Shown here one piece after another: positions 9,753 to 18,185 of a stretch of 51,358 nt of DNA (position 1 is its first letter; every line of letters begins with the position of its first letter). A program made the position numbers and the translations under genes. Source of the stretch: an uncultured Bacteroides sp. (GTDB lineage: Bacteria > Bacteroidota > Bacteroidia > Bacteroidales > Bacteroidaceae); NCBI GenBank assembly GCA_948847595.1, contig CAQOGY010000024.1, forward strand, positions 1-51,358, read 5' to 3'. Below the pieces are notes generated by a model. That model was not told the DNA's origin. It did no database searches and saw only the letters and a list, made by a program, of their open reading frames with translations.

Positions 9753-10163
9753 CTTCCCGTTTTCACCCATTTGGCAAGTGTTGTAATAAATCTTGACAGG
9801 GATGCCGTGGCAAATCCAGTGAAGACATATTTAAAACGGGAAAAAACTCATTCATGACATAGAATATGCCACCAAAAGGGTTGGATTTATGAAATAATGA
9901 TTAGTTGCGGATTTAAGGATATATAAGTTTCTTAAAAAGTAATCGGTCAACATAAAAAAGATAGTAACTTCATCTCCCTATTCTAGCATTCAGAACAATA
10001 TGCATGATAGAAATATAGTCCAAACTAGTATGATAATTATCTATTGTAAATACTTAAATGGTTGATAATCAATAAACGATCTGTTTCCCTTTACTTCAAA
10101 GACTATCAGACGATTCTTGCATTATAATAGATTTTATTTCCACTTCTTTTCCTATTAATTCCC

Positions 10164-10171
10164 TTACTTTG
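10164..10171 (+). promoter_or_regulatory. Putative -7 element of the rightward utilisation operon
   Basis: TTACTTTG followed by C lies 44 bases before the ATG of the first GH127 gene of the rightward operon. It is the same variant -7 octamer as at the GH97 promoter. A clear -33 element is missing. Confidence 0.55.
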
Positions 10172-10215
10172 CATCTGTTGATTTACTGAATAATATTAAA
10201 AACATAACTATATTT

Positions 10216-12651
10216 ATGAGAAACAAATTGAGATCCCTTTGCTGCGGTACCTTATTAATGACTGCATACGCATGCACTACAGTCTATACGAAACCGGATG
10301 CTCCTATTAATGAAGTTCCCTTTACCCAAGTCCATCTTAATGATAGTTTCTGGACTCCTCGTATTGAGACGAATCGGATCGTATCTATTCCCTCTGCATT
10401 TAAAGAATGCGAGAAGAACGGTCGCTTCGATAACTTTGCCATTGCAGGAGGACTGATGAAGGGAGAGCACCGCGGAGACTTTTCTTTCGACGATACGGAT
10501 CCTTATAAGATAATAGAAGGAGCTTCCTACTCATTGGCGGTGAAATATGATAAGAAATTGGATGCCTATCTAGACAGCGTAATTCATTTGATCGCTTCAG
10601 CACAAGAACCTGATGGATATCTGACCACTTGCGTTACTAATAAATGCTATCGACTCTCTGGCTGGTGGGGCAGACAGCGATGGGAGAAAATCAACAGTCA
10701 CGAACTTTATAACTGTGGTCACCTCTACGAAGCCGCTGTTGCCCACTATCAAGCTACCGGCAAACGAACATTACTGGACGTGGCAATTAAAAATGCTGAC
10801 TTGGTATGCAAAGTATTCGGTCCCAACGAAGGTCAAAAGCATGTTCCATCCGGACATCCGATTGTAGAAATGGCCTTAGCTAAATTATATAAGGTGACAG
10901 GAAACAGCAACTACCTGCAAATGGCGAAGTACTTCGTAGAAGAGACTGGGCGCGGAACCGACGGTCATACTTTGAATGAATATAGCCAAGATCATCAACC
11001 GATCCTGCAACAAGACGAAATAGTGGGACATGCTGTAAGAGCCGGATACTTGTATTCGGGCGTGGCAGACGTAGCATCGCTCACTAAAGATACGGCTTAT
11101 TTTCACGCACTGACTCGTATTTGGGATAATATGGCAAGCAGGAAACTTTATATTACCGGTGGAATCGGCTCCCGTGCACAAGGAGAAGGCTTCGGACCCA
11201 ATTATGAACTGAACAATCACACCGCTTATTGTGAAACTTGTGCCGCTATTGCCAATGTATATTGGAACCATCGCATGTTTCTTGCAACGGGAGACGCCAA
11301 ATATGCCGACGTACTCGAACGTGCTCTCTACAATGGTGTCATATCGGGCGTATCACTCAGTGGTGATAAATTTTTCTACGATAATCCATTGGAATCGATG
11401 GGGCAACACGGGCGTCAACGCTGGTTTGGCTGTGCCTGCTGTCCGGGAAACATTACCCGCTTTATGGCTTCCGTTCCTCATTATATGTACGCCACTCAAT
11501 CTAATGATATTTATGTGAACCTCTATATACAGAGCAAAGCCGATATAGAAACAAACAACAATCAGGTAAAACTGGAACAGACCACCCGTTATCCGTGGGA
11601 TGGAAAAATAGCTATTAAAGTAACTCCTGCCAACGAACATGAGTTTGCCATGCATCTCCGTATTCCCGGATGGGCACAAGATGCTCCTGTTCCTACCGAC
11701 TTGTATTCTTTTACGGATAAAGCTCCTCAATACACAATTACAGTCAATGGAAAGAAAGCAAAAATGCACATTGCAGATGGTTATGCTACACTGCTCAACC
11801 GCTGGAAAGCAGGCGATGTGATAGAAATAAACTTCCCAATGAATGTGCGACGCATTAAGGCCAATGATCAAGTAATAGACGATAAAGGTAAACTGGCAAT
11901 CGAAAGAGGGCCTGTCATGTATTGTCTGGAAGGCAAAGATCAGACAGGCAACACGGTATTCAATAAGTTTATCCCCGATGGTACACCGATGGAAGCTACT
12001 TATGACGCTACTTTGCTGAATGGTATAGTTGTGCTCATCGGTACTGCCAAGGAAGTACAAAAAGATGGCAGCATTAAAGAGGTGCCATTCAAAGCTATCC
12101 CCTATTCTACTTGGAACAACCGTGGCTCTGACCAAATGGCAGTATGGATTCCGGAAGCAGATGAATATGCCCGCATCGATCCAGAACCTACTATTGCCAG
12201 CAAAGCAAGAACTTTAATGATACAGGCTCCGATTCAAAAGGATGCTCCTGCTTCTGCTGCTGTCGAAGCTTGGGCATGGGGGGTAAACGACCAGTGGGAA
12301 CCGCGAAGTTCTTCGGATAACTCGAAGCCTTATCATTATTGGTGGCTTAAGAAAGGTACAGCGGAGACATTAGCATACGATTTTGATCAGCCCTATACGG
12401 TTTCAAGTGTCCAAGTTTATTGGTTAGATTTCGATCATTATGATGGAGATTATCGTGTGCCGGAAAGTTGGAAACTCTATTACAAGGCAGGCAATGAATG
12501 GAGGGAAGTTGAGGCCTTGACATCATATCCGGTGAAAAAAGACTGTTACAATACGCTTGACTTCCATCCGGTGAAGACAAAAGGACTGAAAATCGTAGCA
12601 CAACTACAGAAAGATAAATCGGGAGGAGTGATTGAATGGAAAGTGAACTAA
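10216..12651 (+). CDS. GH127-family glycoside hydrolase, lipoprotein, paralogue B
   Basis: An 811-residue putative lipoprotein: short hydrophobic signal with lipobox TAYAC and acceptor Cys20. Residues after the Cys (TTVYTK) lack the acidic run that marks surface-exported Bacteroides lipoproteins, so a periplasm-facing anchor is more likely. The GH127 site is complete: Glu324 (QGEGFG), Glu340 and Cys342 (YCETC), Cys406, Cys408 and Cys409 (GCACC). A C-terminal discoidin-like segment begins near residue 710 (TLAYDFDQP). Predicted to cleave beta-L-arabinofuranosides; exact linkage unknown. It is first in the rightward operon, 45 bases before the next GH127. It differs from the other two paralogues in the membrane anchor and in the segment after the active-site cysteines (CCPGN instead of CCPSN). 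Confidence 0.93.
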   Translation: MRNKLRSLCCGTLLMTAYACTTVYTKPDAPINEVPFTQVHLNDSFWTPRIETNRIVSIPSAFKECEKNGRFDNFAIAGGLMKGEHRGDFSFDDTDPYKIIEGASYSLAVKYDKKLDAYLDSVIHLIASAQEPDGYLTTCVTNKCYRLSGWWGRQRWEKINSHELYNCGHLYEAAVAHYQATGKRTLLDVAIKNADLVCKVFGPNEGQKHVPSGHPIVEMALAKLYKVTGNSNYLQMAKYFVEETGRGTDGHTLNEYSQDHQPILQQDEIVGHAVRAGYLYSGVADVASLTKDTAYFHALTRIWDNMASRKLYITGGIGSRAQGEGFGPNYELNNHTAYCETCAAIANVYWNHRMFLATGDAKYADVLERALYNGVISGVSLSGDKFFYDNPLESMGQHGRQRWFGCACCPGNITRFMASVPHYMYATQSNDIYVNLYIQSKADIETNNNQVKLEQTTRYPWDGKIAIKVTPANEHEFAMHLRIPGWAQDAPVPTDLYSFTDKAPQYTITVNGKKAKMHIADGYATLLNRWKAGDVIEINFPMNVRRIKANDQVIDDKGKLAIERGPVMYCLEGKDQTGNTVFNKFIPDGTPMEATYDATLLNGIVVLIGTAKEVQKDGSIKEVPFKAIPYSTWNNRGSDQMAVWIPEADEYARIDPEPTIASKARTLMIQAPIQKDAPASAAVEAWAWGVNDQWEPRSSSDNSKPYHYWWLKKGTAETLAYDFDQPYTVSSVQVYWLDFDHYDGDYRVPESWKLYYKAGNEWREVEALTSYPVKKDCYNTLDFHPVKTKGLKIVAQLQKDKSGGVIEWKVN

Positions 12652-12696
12652 TCATGTAATCAAGTAGCTATTAAGAACCTTTTAAAACTATAAAAT

Positions 12697-15090
12697 ATGA
12701 AAAATAGAAAAGCATGCATCATGATCGCCCTTTTACTGGGAATGCAGACAGTATTTGCCCAAAAGGCTGATTATAATATCACCCCGATCCCCTTCAATAA
12801 GGTACGCCTGACGGACAGTTTTTGGACTCAACGAGTTCATACGAATAAAGAAGTCACCATCCCCATCGCCTTCTCACATTGTGAGTCGACCGGAAGAATT
12901 GATAATTTCAAGGTTGCCGGTGGATTAATGGAAGGTAAGTTTAAGTCTGAGTCTCCTTTTGATGATTCCGACGTTAGCAAGGTTATTGAAGGAGCAGCCT
13001 ACGCATTAAGCGCAGACGAAGATCCCGAATTGGAAGCCTATGTAGATTCTGTCATTTCGTATATGAAGGCGGCACAAGAGGAAGACGGCTATCTATATAC
13101 CTACCGCACAATTATGGGAAATGATTCTCACCCTTGGATTGGAAGTAAGCGATGGGAGAAAACACATATTTTGAGTCACGAACTCTATAATCTGGGACAC
13201 ATGTTTGAAGCGGGAGTGGCTTATTATCAAGCAACACATAAACGTGAACTGCTGGACGTCTGCATCAAAGCTGCCGATTTATTATGCAAAGACTTTGGCT
13301 GGGAGGCGCTTCAAACGTTTCCGGGACATCAGGAAGTAGAAATCGGATTGGTGAAACTGTATAGAGTCACAGGAGAAAAGAAGTATCTCGATTTAGCCAA
13401 GTTCTTCTTGGATGCCAGAGGGAAATGTAATCTTCCCGGAGATGCTTATAATCAAAGCCATAAACCTGTGATAGAACAGGATGAAGCAGTAGGACATTCT
13501 GTCCGCGCGTTGTATATGTACACTGCTATGGCAGATGTAGCAGCCCTGACAGGAGATATGAGTTACATTGAAGCTTCCAAAAAGTTGTGGGAGGATATTG
13601 CTAAAACAAAGTTGTATATCACCGGTGGTGTAGGTGCTGCCGGAGGTCACGAAGGGTTTGGAGGCAAGTATGAACTTCCCAATCTGACAGCTTATTGCGA
13701 GACTTGTGCTGCCATCGCTAATGTATTCTGGAATGAACGTCTGTTCTTGCTCGAAGGAGATGCTAAATATATTGATGTGCTTGAACGGGCACTTTATAAT
13801 AATGTATTGTCCGGAGTATCTGTTTCCGGAGATCGGTTTTTCTATCCCAATCCTTTAGAATCGAATTATGGTGCGAATCGCAGTGCCTGGTTCGGTTGTG
13901 CTTGTTGTCCGTCCAATGTCAGCCGATTTATTCCTTCCGTATCGGGATATGTTTATGCAGTAAAAGATGATCAGATCTATGTGAATTTGTTTATCCCTAC
14001 GACTTCTACTTTTAAAGTAGGTAAACGTGACATTACCATCACTCAAACAGGAAACATGCCTTGGGAAGGACTAACAGAGATTACGGTTGCCCCTGCCAAA
14101 CGTTCTACTTTCTCTGTAAAAGTTCGTATCCCGGGATGGGCACGTGAAGAGGCGGCGCCAGATAATGAATTGTATTGCTTTAAAGATAAATCTGCAAAGA
14201 AAACAGTGGTTAAGGTGAACGGACAATCAGTTCCCATTCAATTGGATAAAGGCTACTTGACCATCCATCGCGAATGGCGAAAAGGCGATAAGATTACCGT
14301 CAATTTCCCATTGGAGGTACGCAGAGTGGCATGTAACACGAAGGTGACTGCTAATTTGGATAAAGTGGCTTTGCAGCGTGGCCCTATCGTTTACTGTTCA
14401 GAAGGGATTGACTTCCGAGAACCGCGAATACTCGATATTTTGCTTCCGGATACAGCTGCTATCAGTTGTAAGATGGATACACTGTTGAATGGCATGATTA
14501 CGCTTCATGCAAAAGCTTATCATACCCAACGAGATTCCACCGGGCAGACGAATCTGGCGGATAGAATAGATTTCAAGGCAATTCCTTATTACGCTTGGGC
14601 GCAGCGCAAACCGAGCCCGATGTTGATGTGGTATGCTACGACAAAAGATGCAGCTAAGCCCAAACCGGCAGCCACTATTGCCAATCTCAGTAAAGTTGAT
14701 GGTTCAGTCAATAATATGAGTATAGAAGCAATCCGCGACCAGCTTTTACCGGCAGGTTCCAATGATCATAATCTACCGTTCTTTCATTGGTGGCCTCATT
14801 CCAATCAGACGGAATGGGTGAGCTACACATTCGATAAACCTTATACGATTTCCAAATCAAGAATATTCTGGTTCAGCGACGGAGGTGGTTGTAAAGCGCC
14901 ATTAAGATGGAGACTTTATTATGATAATAATGGTAACTGGGAAGAAGTGAAAGCCAAGAATGAATATGGCATACAACTAAATATCATCAATACAACCGAC
15001 TTCGAACCTGTTACTACCAAAGCTGTTAAGATTGAAGTGGATCTCCCCCAAGATTGCGCCAGTGGAATACACGAATGGATTATTGAATAA
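12697..15090 (+). CDS. GH127-family glycoside hydrolase, paralogue C
   Basis: A 797-residue exported protein with signal peptidase I cleavage likely after TVFA (residue 21). The catalytic set is intact: Glu319 (HEGFG), Glu335 and Cys337 (YCETC), Cys401, Cys403 and Cys404 (GCACC). As in the other paralogues, a beta-sandwich and a C-terminal carbohydrate-binding-like segment follow (from about residue 680, WVSYTFDKP). Predicted retaining, zinc-dependent beta-L-arabinofuranosidase by family. It lies 45 bases after paralogue B and 8 bases before the GH43 gene, so it is clearly cotranscribed. Having three paralogues in one locus suggests each handles a different linkage or chain position, for example beta-1,2-Ara versus Ara-Hyp. 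Absence of a lipobox points to the periplasm. Confidence 0.93.
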   Translation: MKNRKACIMIALLLGMQTVFAQKADYNITPIPFNKVRLTDSFWTQRVHTNKEVTIPIAFSHCESTGRIDNFKVAGGLMEGKFKSESPFDDSDVSKVIEGAAYALSADEDPELEAYVDSVISYMKAAQEEDGYLYTYRTIMGNDSHPWIGSKRWEKTHILSHELYNLGHMFEAGVAYYQATHKRELLDVCIKAADLLCKDFGWEALQTFPGHQEVEIGLVKLYRVTGEKKYLDLAKFFLDARGKCNLPGDAYNQSHKPVIEQDEAVGHSVRALYMYTAMADVAALTGDMSYIEASKKLWEDIAKTKLYITGGVGAAGGHEGFGGKYELPNLTAYCETCAAIANVFWNERLFLLEGDAKYIDVLERALYNNVLSGVSVSGDRFFYPNPLESNYGANRSAWFGCACCPSNVSRFIPSVSGYVYAVKDDQIYVNLFIPTTSTFKVGKRDITITQTGNMPWEGLTEITVAPAKRSTFSVKVRIPGWAREEAAPDNELYCFKDKSAKKTVVKVNGQSVPIQLDKGYLTIHREWRKGDKITVNFPLEVRRVACNTKVTANLDKVALQRGPIVYCSEGIDFREPRILDILLPDTAAISCKMDTLLNGMITLHAKAYHTQRDSTGQTNLADRIDFKAIPYYAWAQRKPSPMLMWYATTKDAAKPKPAATIANLSKVDGSVNNMSIEAIRDQLLPAGSNDHNLPFFHWWPHSNQTEWVSYTFDKPYTISKSRIFWFSDGGGCKAPLRWRLYYDNNGNWEEVKAKNEYGIQLNIINTTDFEPVTTKAVKIEVDLPQDCASGIHEWIIE

Positions 15091-15098
15091 ATAGAAGA

Positions 15099-18000
15099 AT
15101 GAATATGAGAACTATCTTCTTTATAATATTTCTCACTCTATGCCTCGCACTGTCATTTGGGCAAGAAGTGAAGTACAATACGCCGCAAGCAGGCAATCCC
15201 ATTATCCCGGGATACTTTGCCGATCCTACTATCCAAAAGTTTGGAGATACTTATTATCTCTACGCTACTACGGATGGAAATGGTGGAGGACTCGGTCCTT
15301 CACAAGTGTGGACTTCAAAGGATTTTGTGAATTGGAGCATACAACCGATGAACTGGCCGAATACACATTATATATGGGCACCGGATGTAATGAAGGGAAA
15401 GGATGGCAAATATTATATGTATTACTGCCAACCCTGCCAAATCTATTGCGGTGTATCTGATACTCCCGTAGGACCTTGGAAGAATATTTTGGGAGAAGAA
15501 GAAGCCGTTTTAGTGCCCGACCGTTATGTGAAGATGTCCATCACCCTCGACGGGCAAACATTTGTGGATGATGACGGCTCCGTATATCTCTATTGGGGTA
15601 CTTGGGGGATTTATCCCAATCATGGTTGCGGTGTAGGCAAACTGAATCTGGACATGAAATCATTCTCGGATACCACACTCATCCCGAATACACAGATTAC
15701 TGACTTCTTCGAAGCTCCTTACGTATTTAAGCGTAACGGCATTTACTATTTGACTTATTCTTCGGGATCGTGCCATGACAATACTTACCGGGTCCAATAT
15801 GCAACGAGTAAAACCGGCCCGATGGGTCCCTTTACCTTTGCTGATAATAACCCGATACTTGCTACCAATGCAGATGAAACCATTCACGGGCCGGGACATC
15901 ACAGCATTCTTAAAGAAGGGGATGATTATTATATCGTTTACCACCGTCACAATATTCCACAGTCTACAAGAGGAATGCACCGACAGGTCGCTGCCGACAG
16001 ACTGGTATTCGATGATGAAGGCCGCATTTTAAAAGTGGAAGCAAGTCACAAAGGGATAGGTTATCTGCAAAAGAATACCAATCCTTATCCCAATCTGTTG
16101 TTGGGAAAGAAAGTGCGCGCATCTTCCTATTACAATGAAGACTTCGTGCCGGAATATGCCATTGACGACAATAATGCCACACTTTGGCGCCCGCGTACTT
16201 GTGGCGAAGAATGGATAGAAGTCGATTTAGGAAAGAAAACATCCATTACCAGAGTTTGGACACAGTTTGAACATGCCACCTCATTCTACCAATATCTGAT
16301 TGAGACCTCATTGGACGGAAAAGAATGGACGGTCTTTTCCGACAGGAGAGCCAACACACAAGCCGGAAGTCCGATGATGGATGCAGGGAAGGCGAAGGCT
16401 AGATATTTGCGTCTGACGATTACCGGAAACGAACAGAACGGTTTGTCTGGGGCCATCTGGAATCTGAAAGCATTCAATGGGGGGAAGAATCCCGTTTCAT
16501 TTGCCGATATGACTTTTGGCAGCGAATCAACCGAAGCAGCTCCTCAAAGGAAAGGATTGATCTTCGAAATCAATGCGGACGATTATCCGATGAAGGAGAG
16601 TATTTCCCATCTTCAGAACAGGAAAGACAAAACAAAAGGATTTAATGCTATTGGTCAGAAAGTTGCCGTTCGTCCTAAAGATAATAAATCTGCTTTCATT
16701 TTTAATGGAATGCAGGAATTCAGATCTGATTTCTCTTTGGGAAAAGCATTCACTGGAAATAGCCCTTATACACTGATGGCATGGATTTACATGGAAAACA
16801 TCTCTACAAACGAGTGCATAGCCGACTTGACAAATGTAGGTGGTGAACTTGAAAAGGTAGTATTGGGATACGGTACAGATACGCAAGCCGGTGTAGTATC
16901 CCATCACGGTAGTTTTGAAGATATGGGACTGCCGGGATTGCAAGCAACAAAAAGATGGACTCTATTGTCCGTCACATTTGATGGCTTTATGGAAAGAATT
17001 TATTTGGATGGCAAATTGATGAAAGAGAAAAATGTAATGTTAAGACTGCCTCTGAGTGACTTTGTTACGATTGGGAAGAAGTATGGCGAAGGACAGGCTT
17101 TCAAGAATAGCATGCATTCATTGGCTTTGTATGACCTCCCTCTGACTGCTGACGAGGTTGCTGATATTTATAAGAAAGGAATTCCGGATTCACCATTATT
17201 GGCTGAAAGCCAAGATATGAATGATTTAAAATCTCTTCAATCATTTCTTTCAGTTAGGGCCGTATCTTCATCTATCGTAAGACTAGGCATGAAAATGGAT
17301 ACCAATGAGTTTGGTCTCTCTTTCTCTTTTGAGAATCTGACCACAGGCAAACAATCCGGTTGGATCAATGACTTTGAGTATTTCGATACCTCTTTGCAAC
17401 CGGGAAAGAAATACAGCTATCGAGTAAGAGTGAAGGATACGTTTGGCAATATAAAAGAGTTTGATCAGGTAGAAGTATCTACGGATGAAAATCAGTTCCA
17501 AGTTATATACGATGATTTCTCAAAGCAATACGATTTTGTGAAAGCAGCTGATAAGAAAGGTATTTGGGACGGTTTGTCAGGCTATCAATTGGATGAAGTG
17601 AGTGCACTGACAGATCAGGGACAACTAATGATAAAGTCAGCCGGTCGTAACTTCCAACTGCCGGGCAGAGATAACGGACCTTTTCTATATAAAGAAGTAG
17701 ATGGTGATTTCTTGGCAGAAGTGGAGATCGTAGATTTCAGTGGAATGAAGGAAAAGAAAGGTGTCTCTTTTAATGAAGGCGGACTCATGGTTGCTTTGCG
17801 GGAAGCCACTACTCGCGGGGGACAAGAACTTATACATTTAGGAACATTCCCTTATTATAATGTAGGCAATATATTGACGCTGCTTTCTCATGGGCGCATT
17901 CAATACAAGAATGATAAAGGATGGGATCTGGAGCGTTTCTTACAAGTGGAGCGAAGTGGAAACCGATTCTATTTCAGAACGAGTACGGATGGAGCGCATT

Positions 18001-18140
18001 GGACAAATATGCCGGGAAGTCCGATCGTCTATTCGGTAAGTCCGGATCAGAAAATAAAGCTTGGATTGTATCAGGTAACCTATACTCCGGAGGAAGGATA
18101 TGTGGCTTTTGATAATTTCAAGCTATGGATAGCACGTTGA
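15099..18140 (+). CDS. Multidomain GH43 glycoside hydrolase (putative alpha-L-arabinofuranosidase)
   Basis: A 1013-residue exported protein. Signal peptide to about residue 21. The GH43 five-bladed propeller (about 30-320) has base Asp42 (FADPT), pKa-modulating Asp151 (ITLDGQ..VDDDG) and acid Glu205 (FFEAPYV), plus GPGHHS. A discoidin/F5-8C-like module follows at about 335-455, a LamG/concanavalin-like module at about 485-695, a short fibronectin-like segment at about 705-795 and a C-terminal DUF1349-like sandwich at about 805-1013. GH43 covers alpha-L-arabinofuranosidase, beta-xylosidase and beta-galactosidase activities. Arabinofuranosidase is favoured here only by the GH127 company. Spacing of 8 bases from the preceding gene shows a shared operon. 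The accessory modules suggest binding to a large polymer or glycoprotein. Confidence 0.9.
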   Translation: MNMRTIFFIIFLTLCLALSFGQEVKYNTPQAGNPIIPGYFADPTIQKFGDTYYLYATTDGNGGGLGPSQVWTSKDFVNWSIQPMNWPNTHYIWAPDVMKGKDGKYYMYYCQPCQIYCGVSDTPVGPWKNILGEEEAVLVPDRYVKMSITLDGQTFVDDDGSVYLYWGTWGIYPNHGCGVGKLNLDMKSFSDTTLIPNTQITDFFEAPYVFKRNGIYYLTYSSGSCHDNTYRVQYATSKTGPMGPFTFADNNPILATNADETIHGPGHHSILKEGDDYYIVYHRHNIPQSTRGMHRQVAADRLVFDDEGRILKVEASHKGIGYLQKNTNPYPNLLLGKKVRASSYYNEDFVPEYAIDDNNATLWRPRTCGEEWIEVDLGKKTSITRVWTQFEHATSFYQYLIETSLDGKEWTVFSDRRANTQAGSPMMDAGKAKARYLRLTITGNEQNGLSGAIWNLKAFNGGKNPVSFADMTFGSESTEAAPQRKGLIFEINADDYPMKESISHLQNRKDKTKGFNAIGQKVAVRPKDNKSAFIFNGMQEFRSDFSLGKAFTGNSPYTLMAWIYMENISTNECIADLTNVGGELEKVVLGYGTDTQAGVVSHHGSFEDMGLPGLQATKRWTLLSVTFDGFMERIYLDGKLMKEKNVMLRLPLSDFVTIGKKYGEGQAFKNSMHSLALYDLPLTADEVADIYKKGIPDSPLLAESQDMNDLKSLQSFLSVRAVSSSIVRLGMKMDTNEFGLSFSFENLTTGKQSGWINDFEYFDTSLQPGKKYSYRVRVKDTFGNIKEFDQVEVSTDENQFQVIYDDFSKQYDFVKAADKKGIWDGLSGYQLDEVSALTDQGQLMIKSAGRNFQLPGRDNGPFLYKEVDGDFLAEVEIVDFSGMKEKKGVSFNEGGLMVALREATTRGGQELIHLGTFPYYNVGNILTLLSHGRIQYKNDKGWDLERFLQVERSGNRFYFRTSTDGAHWTNMPGSPIVYSVSPDQKIKLGLYQVTYTPEEGYVAFDNFKLWIAR

Positions 18141-18185
18141 TACGCAATTAATTAATTTAATCTATAACATTAAAATCTTTTAAGT

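Larger units (their letters stand above)
9488..10215. other. 728-bp gene-free divergent regulatory region
   Basis: This separates the two divergent arms of the utilisation locus. No credible coding sequence was found. It holds a -7-like element at each end (9510-9517 and 10164-10171), a perfect 15-bp inverted repeat (9718-9752), and a second inverted pair, TTCCCGTTTT (9754-9763) with AAAACGGGAA (9833-9842). The rest is AT-rich. Binding sites for the hybrid regulator encoded at 27812-31825 are expected here, but I could not identify them. Confidence 0.6.

Noticed and set aside
9608..9796. Small open frame in the divergent gene-free region
   Set aside because: It runs through the perfect inverted repeat, shows no recognisable protein features and has no promoter at a sensible distance.
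10074..10120. Pair of ACGAT words as a possible binding site of the hybrid regulator
   Set aside because: The repeat is too short and common in AT-rich DNA to support an operator without comparative data.
11353..12135. Long open frame (260 residues) antisense to a GH127 gene
   Set aside because: It lies wholly within a well-supported gene, has unlikely composition and no family resemblance.
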